The notes beneath the pieces are model-generated. The model did not search any database. It worked only from the letters and a program-made list of their open reading frames with translations, and was not told the origin of the DNA. A stretch of 20,829 nt of DNA from Clostridia bacterium (GTDB taxonomy: Bacteria > Bacillota_A > Clostridia > Oscillospirales > CAG-272). This document shows, piece after piece, positions 6,394 to 15,568 of this stretch (positions within the stretch are counted from its first letter, which is position 1; every line of letters starts with the position of its first letter). The stretch is taken from contig JAFTRB010000119.1 in assembly GCA_017462445.1 (NCBI GenBank), forward strand, positions 1-20,829. Reading direction: 5' to 3'. A program made the translations under genes and the position numbers.

Positions 6394-7611
6394 ATGATAA
6401 AGGTTATAGATGGAAGTGTATGCGCAGCTGCCGGTTTTTTGGCAACAGGTATGCATTGTGGAATAAGAAAAAATCACGCTAAAAAGGATGTGTCAATAAT
6501 CTTCTCTGTAAAGCCCTGCACCGCAGCGGCAGTGTACACAACCAACAAGGTAAAGGGCGCACCTCTCACGGTTACAAAAAGCAATATATCCAACGGTATC
6601 GCTCAGGCAGTCATCTGCAATAGCGGTAACGCAAACACCTGCAATGCAAACGGAGTCGAGGTTGCCATGGAGACCTGCGAGGCTTTAGCAAAGGAGCTTG
6701 GCATCTCGGCTACCGATGTTATTGTTGCATCCACCGGTGTTATCGGTCAACCCCTGGACCCTACTCCAATAAAGAATGCTATTCCCGCGCTTGTAAAGAC
6801 AATGTCACACGACGGGGCGCACGATTGCGCCGAGGGAATAATGACTACCGACACGAAGGCGAAGGAGATTGCCGTTTCCTTTACTATCGGCGGTAAGGAG
6901 TGCCATATGGGCGGCATTGCCAAGGGCTCCGGTATGATTCACCCAAATATGGCAACCATGCTTGTGTTTATCACCACCGACTGCGCAATCAGCTCGGAAA
7001 TGCTGGCAAAGGCGCTGAAGAGCGACATAGCAAACACCTTTAATATGGTCAGCGTGGATGGCGATACATCAACAAATGATATGGTATCGGTTATGGCAAA
7101 CGGACTTGCGGGCAACCCCGAGATCACCTCGGAGGGCGAGGACTTTAATGAATTCATGAAGGCGCTCAACACGGTTAACATCTATCTTTGCAAAAGCATT
7201 GCCGCAGACGGTGAGGGCGCAACCAAGCTGCTTGAGTGCCGTGTAAAGGGCGCAAAGGATGATGCAAGCGCCAGAACGATTGCAAAGAGTGTTGTTTGCT
7301 CCTCGCTCACCAAGGCGGCTATGTTTGGCGCAGATGCAAACTGGGGACGCGTGCTATGCGCCATCGGATACAGCGGCGCTGAGGTTGATATTGACAAGGT
7401 CGGCGTCTCCTTCGCTTCTATGGCAGGCTCGGTTGAGGTCTGCCATGGCGGCGCAGGTGTTCCCTTCTCCGAGGAGAAGGCAAAGGAAATTCTCCTGGAA
7501 AGCGAAATCATTATCGATGTCACACTCGGTGACGGTGATGCAGCAAGCTGCGCCTGGGGCTGCGATCTCACATATGACTATGTAAAGATAAACGGTGACT
7601 ACCGTACTTAA
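6394..7611 (+). CDS. argJ: Bifunctional glutamate N-acetyltransferase / ornithine acetyltransferase
   Basis: Transfers the acetyl group from N-acetylornithine to glutamate, recycling it (cyclic arginine pathway); some members also use acetyl-CoA. The 405-residue precursor carries the self-cleavage motif KGSGMIHPNMATM at about 177-189. Cleavage is expected between Ala187 and Thr188, the threonine becoming the nucleophile of the beta chain. Conserved N-terminal segments include NSGNANTCN and STGVIGQP (oxyanion-hole region). Length is as usual for the family. The ATG at 6394 has GAGGA about 8 bases upstream. It stops 11 bp before argB. Whether it is mono- or bifunctional cannot be read from sequence; no argA-type gene is in the window. 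Confidence 0.96.
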   Translation: MIKVIDGSVCAAAGFLATGMHCGIRKNHAKKDVSIIFSVKPCTAAAVYTTNKVKGAPLTVTKSNISNGIAQAVICNSGNANTCNANGVEVAMETCEALAKELGISATDVIVASTGVIGQPLDPTPIKNAIPALVKTMSHDGAHDCAEGIMTTDTKAKEIAVSFTIGGKECHMGGIAKGSGMIHPNMATMLVFITTDCAISSEMLAKALKSDIANTFNMVSVDGDTSTNDMVSVMANGLAGNPEITSEGEDFNEFMKALNTVNIYLCKSIAADGEGATKLLECRVKGAKDDASARTIAKSVVCSSLTKAAMFGADANWGRVLCAIGYSGAEVDIDKVGVSFASMAGSVEVCHGGAGVPFSEEKAKEILLESEIIIDVTLGDGDAASCAWGCDLTYDYVKINGDYRT

Positions 7612-7622
7612 GCGAGGGCAAT

Positions 7623-8501
7623 ATGGATATTCAACTTACAAACGCAGGGCGCGCTGAGGTGCTTACCCAGGCGCTCCCCAATATGCAAAGATATTACGGC
7701 AAGGTCGTTGTAATAAAATACGGTGGCAACGCAATGATAAACGAGCAGCTAAATCTCCTGGTTATGGAGGATATTGTTCTTCTGCACCTGGTTGGAGTGA
7801 AGGTTGTTTTGGTTCACGGAGGCGGCCCGGAGATTACAGATATGCTTAAGAAGGTGGGCAAGGAATCCCTGTTTGTAGACGGACTCCGAGTTACCGACAA
7901 GGAAACAAGTGAAATCGTACAGATGGTGCTTGCCGGTAAGATAAACAAGGGGCTTGTAAATCTGCTCCAGATAAAGGGCGGCAGAGCAATCGGTCTATCC
8001 GGTATGGACGGTCATATGATCGAGGCTGAGACTAAAGACGAAAGACTTGGATATGTCGGTAGAATTACCAAGGTGGACATCACACCTATAACCGACCTGC
8101 TCGAGAAGGACTATATCCCTGTTGTCAGCACCGTTGGATGCGATATGGAGGGAAATGTATATAATATAAACGCCGACACTGCGGCAGCCTATATTGCCGC
8201 CGAGATGAAGGCCTTCAGGCTTATAACAATGACTGATATCGAGGGAATTCTCCGCGATAAGAACGATCCCTCCTCCATTATCCAGTGTCTTGATATCAAG
8301 GAAACCCGCGAGCTGTTTGCAAGCGGAGTTATCAGCGGTGGTATGATTCCCAAGGTTGAATGCTGTCTTGAGGCAATAGAGAACGGTGTGGATAAGGTCA
8401 CAATTCTGGACGGTAGAGTTCCCCACGCGCTTTTGATCGAGCTATTCACCGACGAGGGAGCAGGAACCATGGTTGTGAGGGACAAGGACAATGACAACTA
8501 A
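7623..8501 (+). CDS. argB: Acetylglutamate kinase
   Basis: Phosphorylates N-acetylglutamate with ATP. The 292-residue protein has the amino acid kinase fold motifs KYGGNAM (Lys32 contacts the phosphates) and HGGGPEI, and the substrate loop near GLRVTD. An N-terminal helix of about 25 residues precedes the first strand, and the C-terminal segment GRVPHALLIELFTDEG is present (about 264-279). Both features characterise hexameric, arginine-feedback-inhibited kinases, consistent with a pathway using argJ, where ArgB is the usual control point. That inhibition is an inference. The start ATG follows GAGGGCAAT. The 3' end overlaps argD by 11 bp, implying coupled translation. Confidence 0.96.
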   Translation: MDIQLTNAGRAEVLTQALPNMQRYYGKVVVIKYGGNAMINEQLNLLVMEDIVLLHLVGVKVVLVHGGGPEITDMLKKVGKESLFVDGLRVTDKETSEIVQMVLAGKINKGLVNLLQIKGGRAIGLSGMDGHMIEAETKDERLGYVGRITKVDITPITDLLEKDYIPVVSTVGCDMEGNVYNINADTAAAYIAAEMKAFRLITMTDIEGILRDKNDPSSIIQCLDIKETRELFASGVISGGMIPKVECCLEAIENGVDKVTILDGRVPHALLIELFTDEGAGTMVVRDKDNDN

Positions 8502-9663
8502 GGCGTTAGATAAAAAATATATAGCCGGCACATACTCTAGGTTCGACCTGGAGCTTGTAAGGGGTGAAGGCTCGATGGTATATGACAGCGAGGGCAAAGG
8601 CTACATAGACCTTGGAACAGGCATCGCTGTTAATACCTTCGGTCAGGACAAAGAGTGGATAAGGGCTGTAACCGAGCAGCTGGAAAAAATTCAGCACACC
8701 TCTAATTTGTATTATGCCTCCCCTATGGCTCTCCTTGCTGAAATGCTATGCAAGAGAACAGGTGCAAAAAAGGTATTCTTCGGCAACTCGGGAGCCGAGG
8801 CAAACGAGTGCGCCATCAAGGTTGCGCGCAAGTGGGCGCTTGATAACAAGGGAGAGGGCTATCACAACCTAATACCTCTGAAGACCAGCTTCCACGGAAG
8901 AACAATACCTAACCTGGCGGCTACCGGACAGGATGTATTCCACACCAATTTCGGCCCCTTCCCCGAGGGCTTCCTCTATGCCGAGGCTAACAATATCGAT
9001 GATGTGACATCTCTTGTAAAGGCGAATGGTTGCTGCGCTGTTATGATCGAGCTGGTACAGGGCGAGGGCGGAGTTATCGCTCTGGATAAGGACTACGTTA
9101 AAGCCCTTTGCGAGCTTTGCGAAAGAGAGGGGCTACTGCTTATCGTTGACGAGGTACAGACAGGAAACGGAAGAAGCGGCGAGCTTTACGCCTTCCAGGC
9201 ATACGGAATAAAGCCGGATGTTGTTACTACCGCAAAGGGTCTTGGCGGCGGACTTCCCATTGGCGCTTGTATGATGTTTGATAAAACATATAGCACCCTG
9301 ACCCCTGGGACACACGGCTCGACCTTCGGCGGAAACCCAATCGCATGCGCCGGAGCATTGAATATCATATCCAGAATAAACAGGCGCGTGCTGAACGGAG
9401 TCAAGCTCAGAAGCGAATATATATTCAATGAGCTAAGAGGCGCTGTTGGCATAAAAAGCGTAAGCGGTCTTGGGCTTATGATTGGCATTGAAACCACAGC
9501 AGATGCAAGCAAAATCATTGCTGAATGTATTAAGCGCGGAATTCTTCCGTTGAAGGCAAAAAACAAAATCAGGCTATTGCCTGCGCTCAATATCCCTATG
9601 CCCCTGCTCAAGCGAGCTATCAAAATTATTAAAGAGGTTGCGGAGGAATTTGCAAATGAGTAA
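8491..9663 (+). CDS. argD: Acetylornithine aminotransferase
   Basis: PLP enzyme converting N-acetylglutamate semialdehyde and glutamate to N-acetylornithine and 2-oxoglutarate. The 390-residue class III aminotransferase shows GNSGAEANE (98-106, phosphate binding), the FHGRT motif (134-138), the Asp220-Glu221-Val-Gln segment that holds the PLP ring, and the Schiff-base lysine Lys249 in TTAKGLGGG. The start ATG lies inside the end of argB. The stop overlaps the start of argF by 8 bp. Such enzymes can also serve as succinyldiaminopimelate aminotransferase; the operon strongly favours the arginine role. Confidence 0.95.
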   Translation: MTTKALDKKYIAGTYSRFDLELVRGEGSMVYDSEGKGYIDLGTGIAVNTFGQDKEWIRAVTEQLEKIQHTSNLYYASPMALLAEMLCKRTGAKKVFFGNSGAEANECAIKVARKWALDNKGEGYHNLIPLKTSFHGRTIPNLAATGQDVFHTNFGPFPEGFLYAEANNIDDVTSLVKANGCCAVMIELVQGEGGVIALDKDYVKALCELCEREGLLLIVDEVQTGNGRSGELYAFQAYGIKPDVVTTAKGLGGGLPIGACMMFDKTYSTLTPGTHGSTFGGNPIACAGALNIISRINRRVLNGVKLRSEYIFNELRGAVGIKSVSGLGLMIGIETTADASKIIAECIKRGILPLKAKNKIRLLPALNIPMPLLKRAIKIIKEVAEEFANE

Positions 9664-10648
9664 TATAAATCTTAAAGGACGGGATTTACTTAAGCTTTTG
9701 GATTTCAGGCCGGAGGAAATCTGCTATTTGATTGACCTGGCAGCCGAGCTTAAGGCAAAGAAAAAGGCCGGTGTTCCTCATCGCTATTGCGATGGAAAGA
9801 ACATCGCCCTGATATTTGAGAAAACAAGCACCAGAACAAGATGCGCCTTCGAGGTTGCCTCTATGGACCTTGGTATGGGTGTTACCTATCTCGACCCCAC
9901 AGGCTCGCAGATAGGAAAAAAGGAGACTATTGCCGATACCGCCCGCGTTCTTGCAGGAATGTACGACGGTATTGAATACCGCGGCTTTGCGCAGACTATT
10001 GTCGAGGATCTGGCGAAATACTCCAAGGTGCCCGTATGGAATGGACTTACAAACGAATTTCACCCGACACAGATCCTTGCCGATTTTCTCACCATAAAGG
10101 AGCATTTTGGTGTTTTGGAAGGAATTAAGCTGGTATATATGGGCGATGCAAGGTTTAATATGGGCAACTCGCTTATGGTGGGCTGCGCAAAGATGGGTAT
10201 GAACTTTACCGCCTGCGCCCCAAAGGAATACTTCCCTTCGCCCGAGCTTGTGGCTGAATGCGAAAGAATTGCGAAGGAGAACGGAGGAAGCATAACCCTG
10301 ACAGAGTCTGTCGAGGAGGCTACACAGGGCGCGCATGTTATTTACACCGATGTGTGGGTATCTATGGGCGAGCCTACAGAGGTCTGGGCAGAAAGAATCA
10401 AGGCGCTCTCGCCCTACGCAGTGACCGAGGAGGTTATGGCAATGGCAAGGGAGGATGCCGTGTTTATGCACTGCCTGCCAGCCTATCACGATCTCGGTAC
10501 GACCATCGGCAAGGAGGTCGGCGAGAAATTCGGCAGGTCATATATGGAGGTTTCAGACGAGGTATTTGAGTCCGAAAAATCCATTGTTTTTGAAGAGGCT
10601 GAGAACAGAATGCATACTATCAAGGCCGTTATGTATGCAACCTTGTGA
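9656..10648 (+). CDS. argF: Ornithine carbamoyltransferase
   Basis: Makes citrulline from ornithine and carbamoyl phosphate. The 330-residue protein contains the carbamoyl-phosphate loop STRTR (58-62), HPTQ (136-139), the ornithine-binding SMGE (236-239), and HCLP (272-275) with the catalytic cysteine. All key residues are present. I place the start at the ATG at 9656, with GGAGGA about 8 bases upstream inside argD; an in-frame TTG at 9638 is less likely. Neighbouring biosynthetic genes argue for the anabolic enzyme; no arcA or arcC is present. It ends the operon, about 45 bp before a strong hairpin. Confidence 0.95.
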   Translation: MSNINLKGRDLLKLLDFRPEEICYLIDLAAELKAKKKAGVPHRYCDGKNIALIFEKTSTRTRCAFEVASMDLGMGVTYLDPTGSQIGKKETIADTARVLAGMYDGIEYRGFAQTIVEDLAKYSKVPVWNGLTNEFHPTQILADFLTIKEHFGVLEGIKLVYMGDARFNMGNSLMVGCAKMGMNFTACAPKEYFPSPELVAECERIAKENGGSITLTESVEEATQGAHVIYTDVWVSMGEPTEVWAERIKALSPYAVTEEVMAMAREDAVFMHCLPAYHDLGTTIGKEVGEKFGRSYMEVSDEVFESEKSIVFEEAENRMHTIKAVMYATL

Positions 10649-10694
10649 TAGCTTCTGCCCACAAATAAATTGCCATAATCGAATATAAGCAAAA

Positions 10695-10732
10695 AAAGCG
10701 CCCCCGAGTGATTTGTCACTCGGGGGCGCTTT
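10695..10732. terminator. Shared bidirectional terminator
   Basis: A perfect 17-bp GC-rich stem with a 4-base loop (arms 10695-10711 and 10716-10732) lies between convergent argF and the minus-strand gene ending at 10751. On the minus strand it is followed by a run of T (A7 on the plus strand), so it is strongest for that direction. For argF the T-tract is only the three bases within the stem. Confidence 0.9.
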
Positions 10733-10750
10733 GCAAAAACTGCAATAAAA

Positions 10751-11221
10751 TTATTTTTTATATTCCGGCTCCTTACGAAAGGCCCTTGCAAGATAGCGTT
10801 CTATCGTTCCCTGCTTTGCATACTCGTTCCTCATCATAAAAATACCGAAGGCAAAAAGAATAAGCGGAACAGGGCTAAAGCCACCGAGAGCTATACATTG
10901 ATATACGAACAATGCCAAAAGAGCAACGAGAAGAATGTGGTATATAGGATCGGTAACGATTATGCCTGTTAGCCTGGTCACACCGTTTTTTTCAACAAGC
11001 TTCCCACTAAAATATGTGCCTATCAAAAATCCGTTGTCCCGGGTTGCTCCACCAACCATCTCGCATTTGATGGTAATTCGTTCGCCCTTTTCCTTAACCT
11101 TAATATTGGGCCTTCCCTTTTTCTCGTCAAACTGCACTCTGTCGTTTACAAAGGCGGAATCGCGGATAATGTCCAGCATCCTTGCCCGTTCACATTCCGC
11201 GGACAAATCTATAAGCTTCAT
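10751..11221 (-). CDS. Hypothetical protein with two C-terminal membrane helices
   Basis: A 156-residue protein of unrecognised family. Residues 1-90 are polar and beta-rich, with a basic/acidic stretch near 33-50 (EKKGRPNIKVKEKGER). Two adjacent hydrophobic segments follow at about 94-113 and 115-131, joined by a very short turn, then a basic C-terminal tail. A cytoplasmic N-terminus and a hairpin membrane anchor are likely. The ATG at 11221 starts 7 bases after the stop of the serine hydrolase gene; GGAGA lies about 11 bases upstream, overlapping the end of that gene. It is the last gene of the long minus-strand operon, closed by the shared terminator. No function can be assigned. Confidence 0.75.
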   Translation of the reverse strand: MKLIDLSAECERARMLDIIRDSAFVNDRVQFDEKKGRPNIKVKEKGERITIKCEMVGGATRDNGFLIGTYFSGKLVEKNGVTRLTGIIVTDPIYHILLVALLALFVYQCIALGGFSPVPLILFAFGIFMMRNEYAKQGTIERYLARAFRKEPEYKK

Positions 11222-11227
11222 ATTACA

Positions 11228-12373
11228 TTATTCTCCAAGGCATGAGTAGACAACATTGCGGAGCCTGGGAATAACAACACTGTGAAGACCGCCCATATGC
11301 TCGGCGTGGAAAAGAGCTATGCGGTTGACAGGATCGGCGGACAGATAAGAGAGCTTTGCACCATCCCAGCCAAACTCGCCCAGGGGAGCACGGTTGCCTA
11401 CCTGATCGGGTGTCATATTTGCGCGAACGCCATAGCCATAGCCGTACCCGGGATTTTGAAGCATATTAAGTGTTGGAAGAACCTTATCATCCAGTTGGTT
11501 GGCGCTCATTACTCTCACGCCAAAGGAGGAGAGAATGCGTTCACCCGTTTTGCCAACTCCGCCGTTTGCGAGCGCATCAGCAAGAAGAATCTGATCATCC
11601 ACAGAGGAGATAAGCCCTGCTCCGCCACTCTCATAGTCAGGCCCCAATCGGTATATACACTGATCCACGGGAATTTCCACCGCCCTCTTGTTAAGGATAT
11701 CATACTCATACTGTGTGGCAAGCATTGCGCGACGCTCGTCGGTCATAGCAAAGCCTGTGTGAGTCATACCGAGAGGATCGAATATATTTTCCTGCATATA
11801 CTGTCCAAGCGACACTCCGGAAACAAGCTCTACAAGTCCTCCGATAACATCAAGACAAAGGCTATACTGAAATTTTTCGCCGGGCTCAAAGTCCAGAGGG
11901 TCCTTTGCCATTGCGCGAACCATATCGAGCGTCGGGCACCTGCCTCCGCTTGCCAATTTAGCCGCCTGCAAGGAGGGGCTGTTAAGGTCATAGTTCAGTC
12001 CGCCGGTCATAGTGAGAAGATGCTTTATGAGCATTGTGTTCTTGGCGGGAAGAATGTCAAATCCGCCATCAGGCCTTTGGTGCTTTACGGTTATGTCCTT
12101 GAACTCAGGAAAATAGGCGTACACCGGGTCGGTGGCTAGAATTTCGCCGCGCTCAATAAGCTGGGTTGCCGCAACACAGGTAGAAACCTTTGTAACGGAG
12201 TACATATTATACAGGGCATTAGGGCGTACGGGTGTGCGGAATCTAAGGCTGTCAAAGCCGCTCTGATAGCGAAAAATCTCCCTGTGATTACGATAGATTA
12301 CAGTATCGCTGCCGGGTATACCGAGCATTGGGAGATAGTAATCAAGAAAATCCTTTAATGGCTGAAAATTCAT
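11228..12373 (-). CDS. Serine hydrolase, beta-lactamase/class C (EstB-like) family
   Basis: A 381-residue protein of the serine beta-lactamase / DD-peptidase-like fold. The nucleophile motif SVTK places Ser59 and Lys62 in S-x-x-K. The second motif is Y170-S-L instead of the common Y-x-N. An HMGG near residue 363 can serve as the third (K/H-x-G) motif. GMTHTGF and TMTGGLNYD are typical of the esterase/peptidase branch. No signal peptide is visible, so it probably acts in the cytoplasm, which argues against antibiotic resistance or peptidoglycan work. The ATG at 12373 has GAGGA about 7 bases upstream and lies 10 bp after mutS2. Substrate unknown. Confidence 0.85.
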   Translation of the reverse strand: MNFQPLKDFLDYYLPMLGIPGSDTVIYRNHREIFRYQSGFDSLRFRTPVRPNALYNMYSVTKVSTCVAATQLIERGEILATDPVYAYFPEFKDITVKHQRPDGGFDILPAKNTMLIKHLLTMTGGLNYDLNSPSLQAAKLASGGRCPTLDMVRAMAKDPLDFEPGEKFQYSLCLDVIGGLVELVSGVSLGQYMQENIFDPLGMTHTGFAMTDERRAMLATQYEYDILNKRAVEIPVDQCIYRLGPDYESGGAGLISSVDDQILLADALANGGVGKTGERILSSFGVRVMSANQLDDKVLPTLNMLQNPGYGYGYGVRANMTPDQVGNRAPLGEFGWDGAKLSYLSADPVNRIALFHAEHMGGLHSVVIPRLRNVVYSCLGE

Positions 12374-12383
12374 TGTATGATCC

Positions 12384-14789
12384 TCACTGCTTTAATTCTA
12401 TTACTGTGACACCTGCGTCACCTTCGCCATATTCGCCATGGCGATATTTTTTTATTCTCTTATCGCTCTTGAAATATTTCCAAAGAGCTGCGCGAAGCGC
12501 GCCGGTCCCCTTGCCGTGGATTATTCGCACGCTGCCGATGCCTGCCAAAATTGCATCATCGAGGTATTTATCCACAACGAACCAGGCATCATCGCCTATC
12601 ATACCGCGCACATCAATCTCCGGCTTGAAGGTAGAGACGATAGAGGTCTTAACCTTGCCCTCCCCCGCCTTGGGCTTAGGCGGCTCGGCGGTCTTGTATT
12701 TAACCCCCTCCTCCATCAAACGAAGCTTGCTCTCCGGAACCTTGGTCTTAAGAATTCCTGATGTGACAGCAACCATTCCCTTACTGTCTCTGGTCGCGGT
12801 AACAACTCCCTCCTTGGATATCGTTACAAGGAACACTCTGTCACCAACCTTAAGTGGCCTTGGAAGCTCATATTTGTCATCAAGGGACACCTCGCGAATA
12901 TCGACGCCCTCAAACAGCGCCTCGCTTTCGCCGAGACGGCGCCTGACCTCCTCACGCGCTCTGGCGGTCATTTCGTCTCGCTTTTCTCTATCCTCTTGCT
13001 TTTTGATATCCTCAAGCTGACGGAAGATGAATTCGCTGGAGGCTCTGGCGCTGTCAAGGATTTGGTGGGCGCGCTGTACTGCCTTGGATATCTCCTCCTC
13101 GCTCCTCGCCATTCTCCTTTCAAGCTCTGTCTCTCTCTCTTTCTTAAAGCGTTCAAACTCAAGACGAAGCCTCTCTGCCTCCTCCCTCTCACGCTCCATA
13201 GAGATTCGGCTGGTATCAAGCCTCTCAATTACATCCTCAAACCGCTTGTCATCCCTCTCGATAAGCGACTCGGCTCTATCGATTATAGCCTTATCTATAC
13301 CAAGCTTTTCCGAGATGGCAAAGGCATTGGACTTTCCGGGCGTACCGACAACCAGTCGGTAGGTGGGTCTTAGCGTTTCAACATCGAACTCACAGGACGC
13401 ATTCTGCACTCTGGGTGTATCAAGAGCGTACGCCTTAAGCTCGGCATAGTGAGTGGTTGAGACGGAAAGAGCGCCTCTTGACTGTGAATGCTCTAATATG
13501 GCAGTAGCCAATGCGGCTCCCTCAATAGGGTCGGTACCGGAGCCAAGCTCGTCAAATAGGACAAGCGAGCGCGGTCCCATAGAGCGAAGTATCTCACCAA
13601 CTGTAACCATATGCGAGGAGAACGTGGAGAGCGACGCCTCGATGCTCTGCTCATCACCGATATCAACAAGCACCTCTGAAAATATGCCCACCCTCGAGCT
13701 TTCCGATGCGGGAATCTGCAACCCCGCCTGTGTCATAAGCGTCAAAAGACCTATGGTTTTCAGGGTTACAGTCTTACCGCCTGTATTAGGTCCGGTAATT
13801 ATCAGTGTATCATAATCCCTGCCAATCTCTACATCGATTGGCACAACCGTTTCCTTGGGGATAAGCGGATGTCTCGCTCTTTTTAGTTCTATCACTCTGT
13901 CCGAGGTGACGATCGGCTTCCCCGCGCGCATATCCATAGCGAGGGTTGCCACCGCGAAGTAGAATGCCAGCTCATTAATGTTATGATAGTTAGCTGTGAT
14001 AGCCGAGGAGAACTCTGCCACATCGGCAGATAGGGCGGAAAGAATGCGCTCTATCTCGTGGCTCTCTGCTGCCTCCAGCTCCTTTAACTCATTATTAGCC
14101 TCGACAACGGCAATAGGCTCGACAAAGAGGGTTGCGCCCGAGGAAGATGTATCGTGAACAAGCCCCTTCATCTCATTACGGTATTCAGCCTTTACGGGGA
14201 CAACATACCTGCCATTACGCATTGTTACAAGATTATCCTGCAGGTACTTTATTCTCGCGCCGCCAATATAGCTTTGAAGGGTGTCCTTGATTCTATTGTT
14301 GGTTGCTCTGATTTTACGTCTGATATCAGCAAGCTCCGGGCTTGCCTCGTCTGCAATCAAATCCTCCGATATAATAGCCCGACTAATTCTCCCCTCAAGC
14401 GGCTTATTGGGCAGCATTCGCGCAAAGATGGCATCAAGACAGGTGTCAAAGGGCTTGTCCGTCTCAATATAATCTCCTACCGCCATAGCTGAGCGGAGAA
14501 GAGCGGCTATGTCCATAAGCTCACGGGGAGAAAGGATAGCCCCCTTGTATGCTCTGTCTGCGGCGCCCACCACACTCTCAGGTGCGGTAAATGCCGGATA
14601 TCCCTTGGCATTTATCAGCCTCTTGGCATCATCTGCCTTACTCTGTCTATCCAGAACCACATCGATATCATCGGTAGGCATCAAGCCCCTCGCCCTTGCT
14701 CTTGCGCCCTCTGTTGACGCGCAGGCAACGAGCATATCTATTATTTTGTTGTATTCAAGTGTATTAAGTGTTTTACCTGTAAAGGTCAT
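12384..14789 (-). CDS. mutS2: Endonuclease MutS2 with C-terminal Smr domain
   Basis: An 801-residue MutS-family ATPase without the mismatch-recognition N-terminal domain. Order: MutS core and lever (about 1-290), ATPase with Walker A GPNTGGKT (333-340) and Walker B LFDELGSGTDP (Asp413, Glu414), a long charged coiled-coil region (about 515-620), a KOW-like linker, and a C-terminal Smr nuclease domain beginning at DVRG (about 728) with HGKGTG. The family suppresses recombination and, in Bacillota, also rescues collided ribosomes by splitting them. The ATG overlaps the recO stop (ATGA), so translation is probably coupled. Location next to recO and era fits either a repair or a translation-quality role. 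Length is typical. Confidence 0.96.
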   Translation of the reverse strand: MTFTGKTLNTLEYNKIIDMLVACASTEGARARARGLMPTDDIDVVLDRQSKADDAKRLINAKGYPAFTAPESVVGAADRAYKGAILSPRELMDIAALLRSAMAVGDYIETDKPFDTCLDAIFARMLPNKPLEGRISRAIISEDLIADEASPELADIRRKIRATNNRIKDTLQSYIGGARIKYLQDNLVTMRNGRYVVPVKAEYRNEMKGLVHDTSSSGATLFVEPIAVVEANNELKELEAAESHEIERILSALSADVAEFSSAITANYHNINELAFYFAVATLAMDMRAGKPIVTSDRVIELKRARHPLIPKETVVPIDVEIGRDYDTLIITGPNTGGKTVTLKTIGLLTLMTQAGLQIPASESSRVGIFSEVLVDIGDEQSIEASLSTFSSHMVTVGEILRSMGPRSLVLFDELGSGTDPIEGAALATAILEHSQSRGALSVSTTHYAELKAYALDTPRVQNASCEFDVETLRPTYRLVVGTPGKSNAFAISEKLGIDKAIIDRAESLIERDDKRFEDVIERLDTSRISMEREREEAERLRLEFERFKKERETELERRMARSEEEISKAVQRAHQILDSARASSEFIFRQLEDIKKQEDREKRDEMTARAREEVRRRLGESEALFEGVDIREVSLDDKYELPRPLKVGDRVFLVTISKEGVVTATRDSKGMVAVTSGILKTKVPESKLRLMEEGVKYKTAEPPKPKAGEGKVKTSIVSTFKPEIDVRGMIGDDAWFVVDKYLDDAILAGIGSVRIIHGKGTGALRAALWKYFKSDKRIKKYRHGEYGEGDAGVTVIELKQ

Positions 14790-15568
14790 TTTTCCCTTTT
14801 TACCTCATTATAAAAATCCAACGAATTGAAGCTCCTGCCTAAGTGGTTTAACAGATAAGACTCACAGGCGTGGCAGAAAAAGCGCATATCTTCGTCTGCA
14901 AGCTTGAAGGAAAACAGCTTTTCCAGCGGTGTGAAGATGCAGTATCCAAGCGCAATCTTTGCCCCCTCGGACAGAATAGTGAGAATGCTTGCTTCATGGG
15001 GATCATGAAGAGCGCGATGCTCCCCCTCTGCCTTACGATGACATTTGTGGCACTGTATGACGCCCCCCATAATATCGAAGAAGAAGTCGCCCTCTCTCTC
15101 TCCGCACTCACAGCAGGCGAGAATATCCGGCATAAAGCCAATAATTGCTGCGCAGCGAATCTCAAACGCTGCCTTAATCTTTGCGGCTGTATATCTTTCG
15201 GTAGTGATGGCATAGAGAGAGTTAAGCGCCAACCGCAGAAGCTCACTGTCCGCATCGGTTGTACCGCACTCGGCGATAACCTCGACAATATAGCTTGCCA
15301 AAGCAAGCCCCTCGATCGTATTGCGAATACTGAAAAAGCTCTCGATAAGCTCGGTTTCCTTAACCCAGATATGCTCGCCTCGCTCATCCAGAATGAAGCT
15401 GGCATAGCAAAACTGCATTGTCGCGGACATCTTTTTGCTTTTAAGCCTTCTCGCACCCCTGGCATAGGCAGAAATAATACCTCTGTCAAAGGTGTAGATC
15501 GTAAGCATTCTGTCGCTCTCCTTGCAATCCACAGAGCGGAGAACCAGCCCCTTAACCTCAGTAGTCAT
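14786..15568 (-). CDS. recO: DNA repair protein RecO
   Basis: Recombination mediator that loads RecA with RecR and anneals single strands. The 260-residue protein has an N-terminal OB fold (about 1-80; TEVKGLVLRSVDCKESDRML is the typical start) and a helical domain. A zinc-binding set of four cysteines is present: Cys152/Cys155 and Cys173/Cys176. Its ATG shares one base with the era stop (TGATG), and its stop overlaps the mutS2 start by 4 bp. Adjacency to era is conserved in Bacillota, which supports the call. Confidence 0.94.
   Translation of the reverse strand: MTTEVKGLVLRSVDCKESDRMLTIYTFDRGIISAYARGARRLKSKKMSATMQFCYASFILDERGEHIWVKETELIESFFSIRNTIEGLALASYIVEVIAECGTTDADSELLRLALNSLYAITTERYTAAKIKAAFEIRCAAIIGFMPDILACCECGEREGDFFFDIMGGVIQCHKCHRKAEGEHRALHDPHEASILTILSEGAKIALGYCIFTPLEKLFSFKLADEDMRFFCHACESYLLNHLGRSFNSLDFYNEVKREK

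Noticed and set aside
11282..12139. 285-codon plus-strand frame opposite the serine hydrolase gene
   Set aside because: Shadow of a gene with clear catalytic motifs; no ribosome binding site and no recognisable domain.
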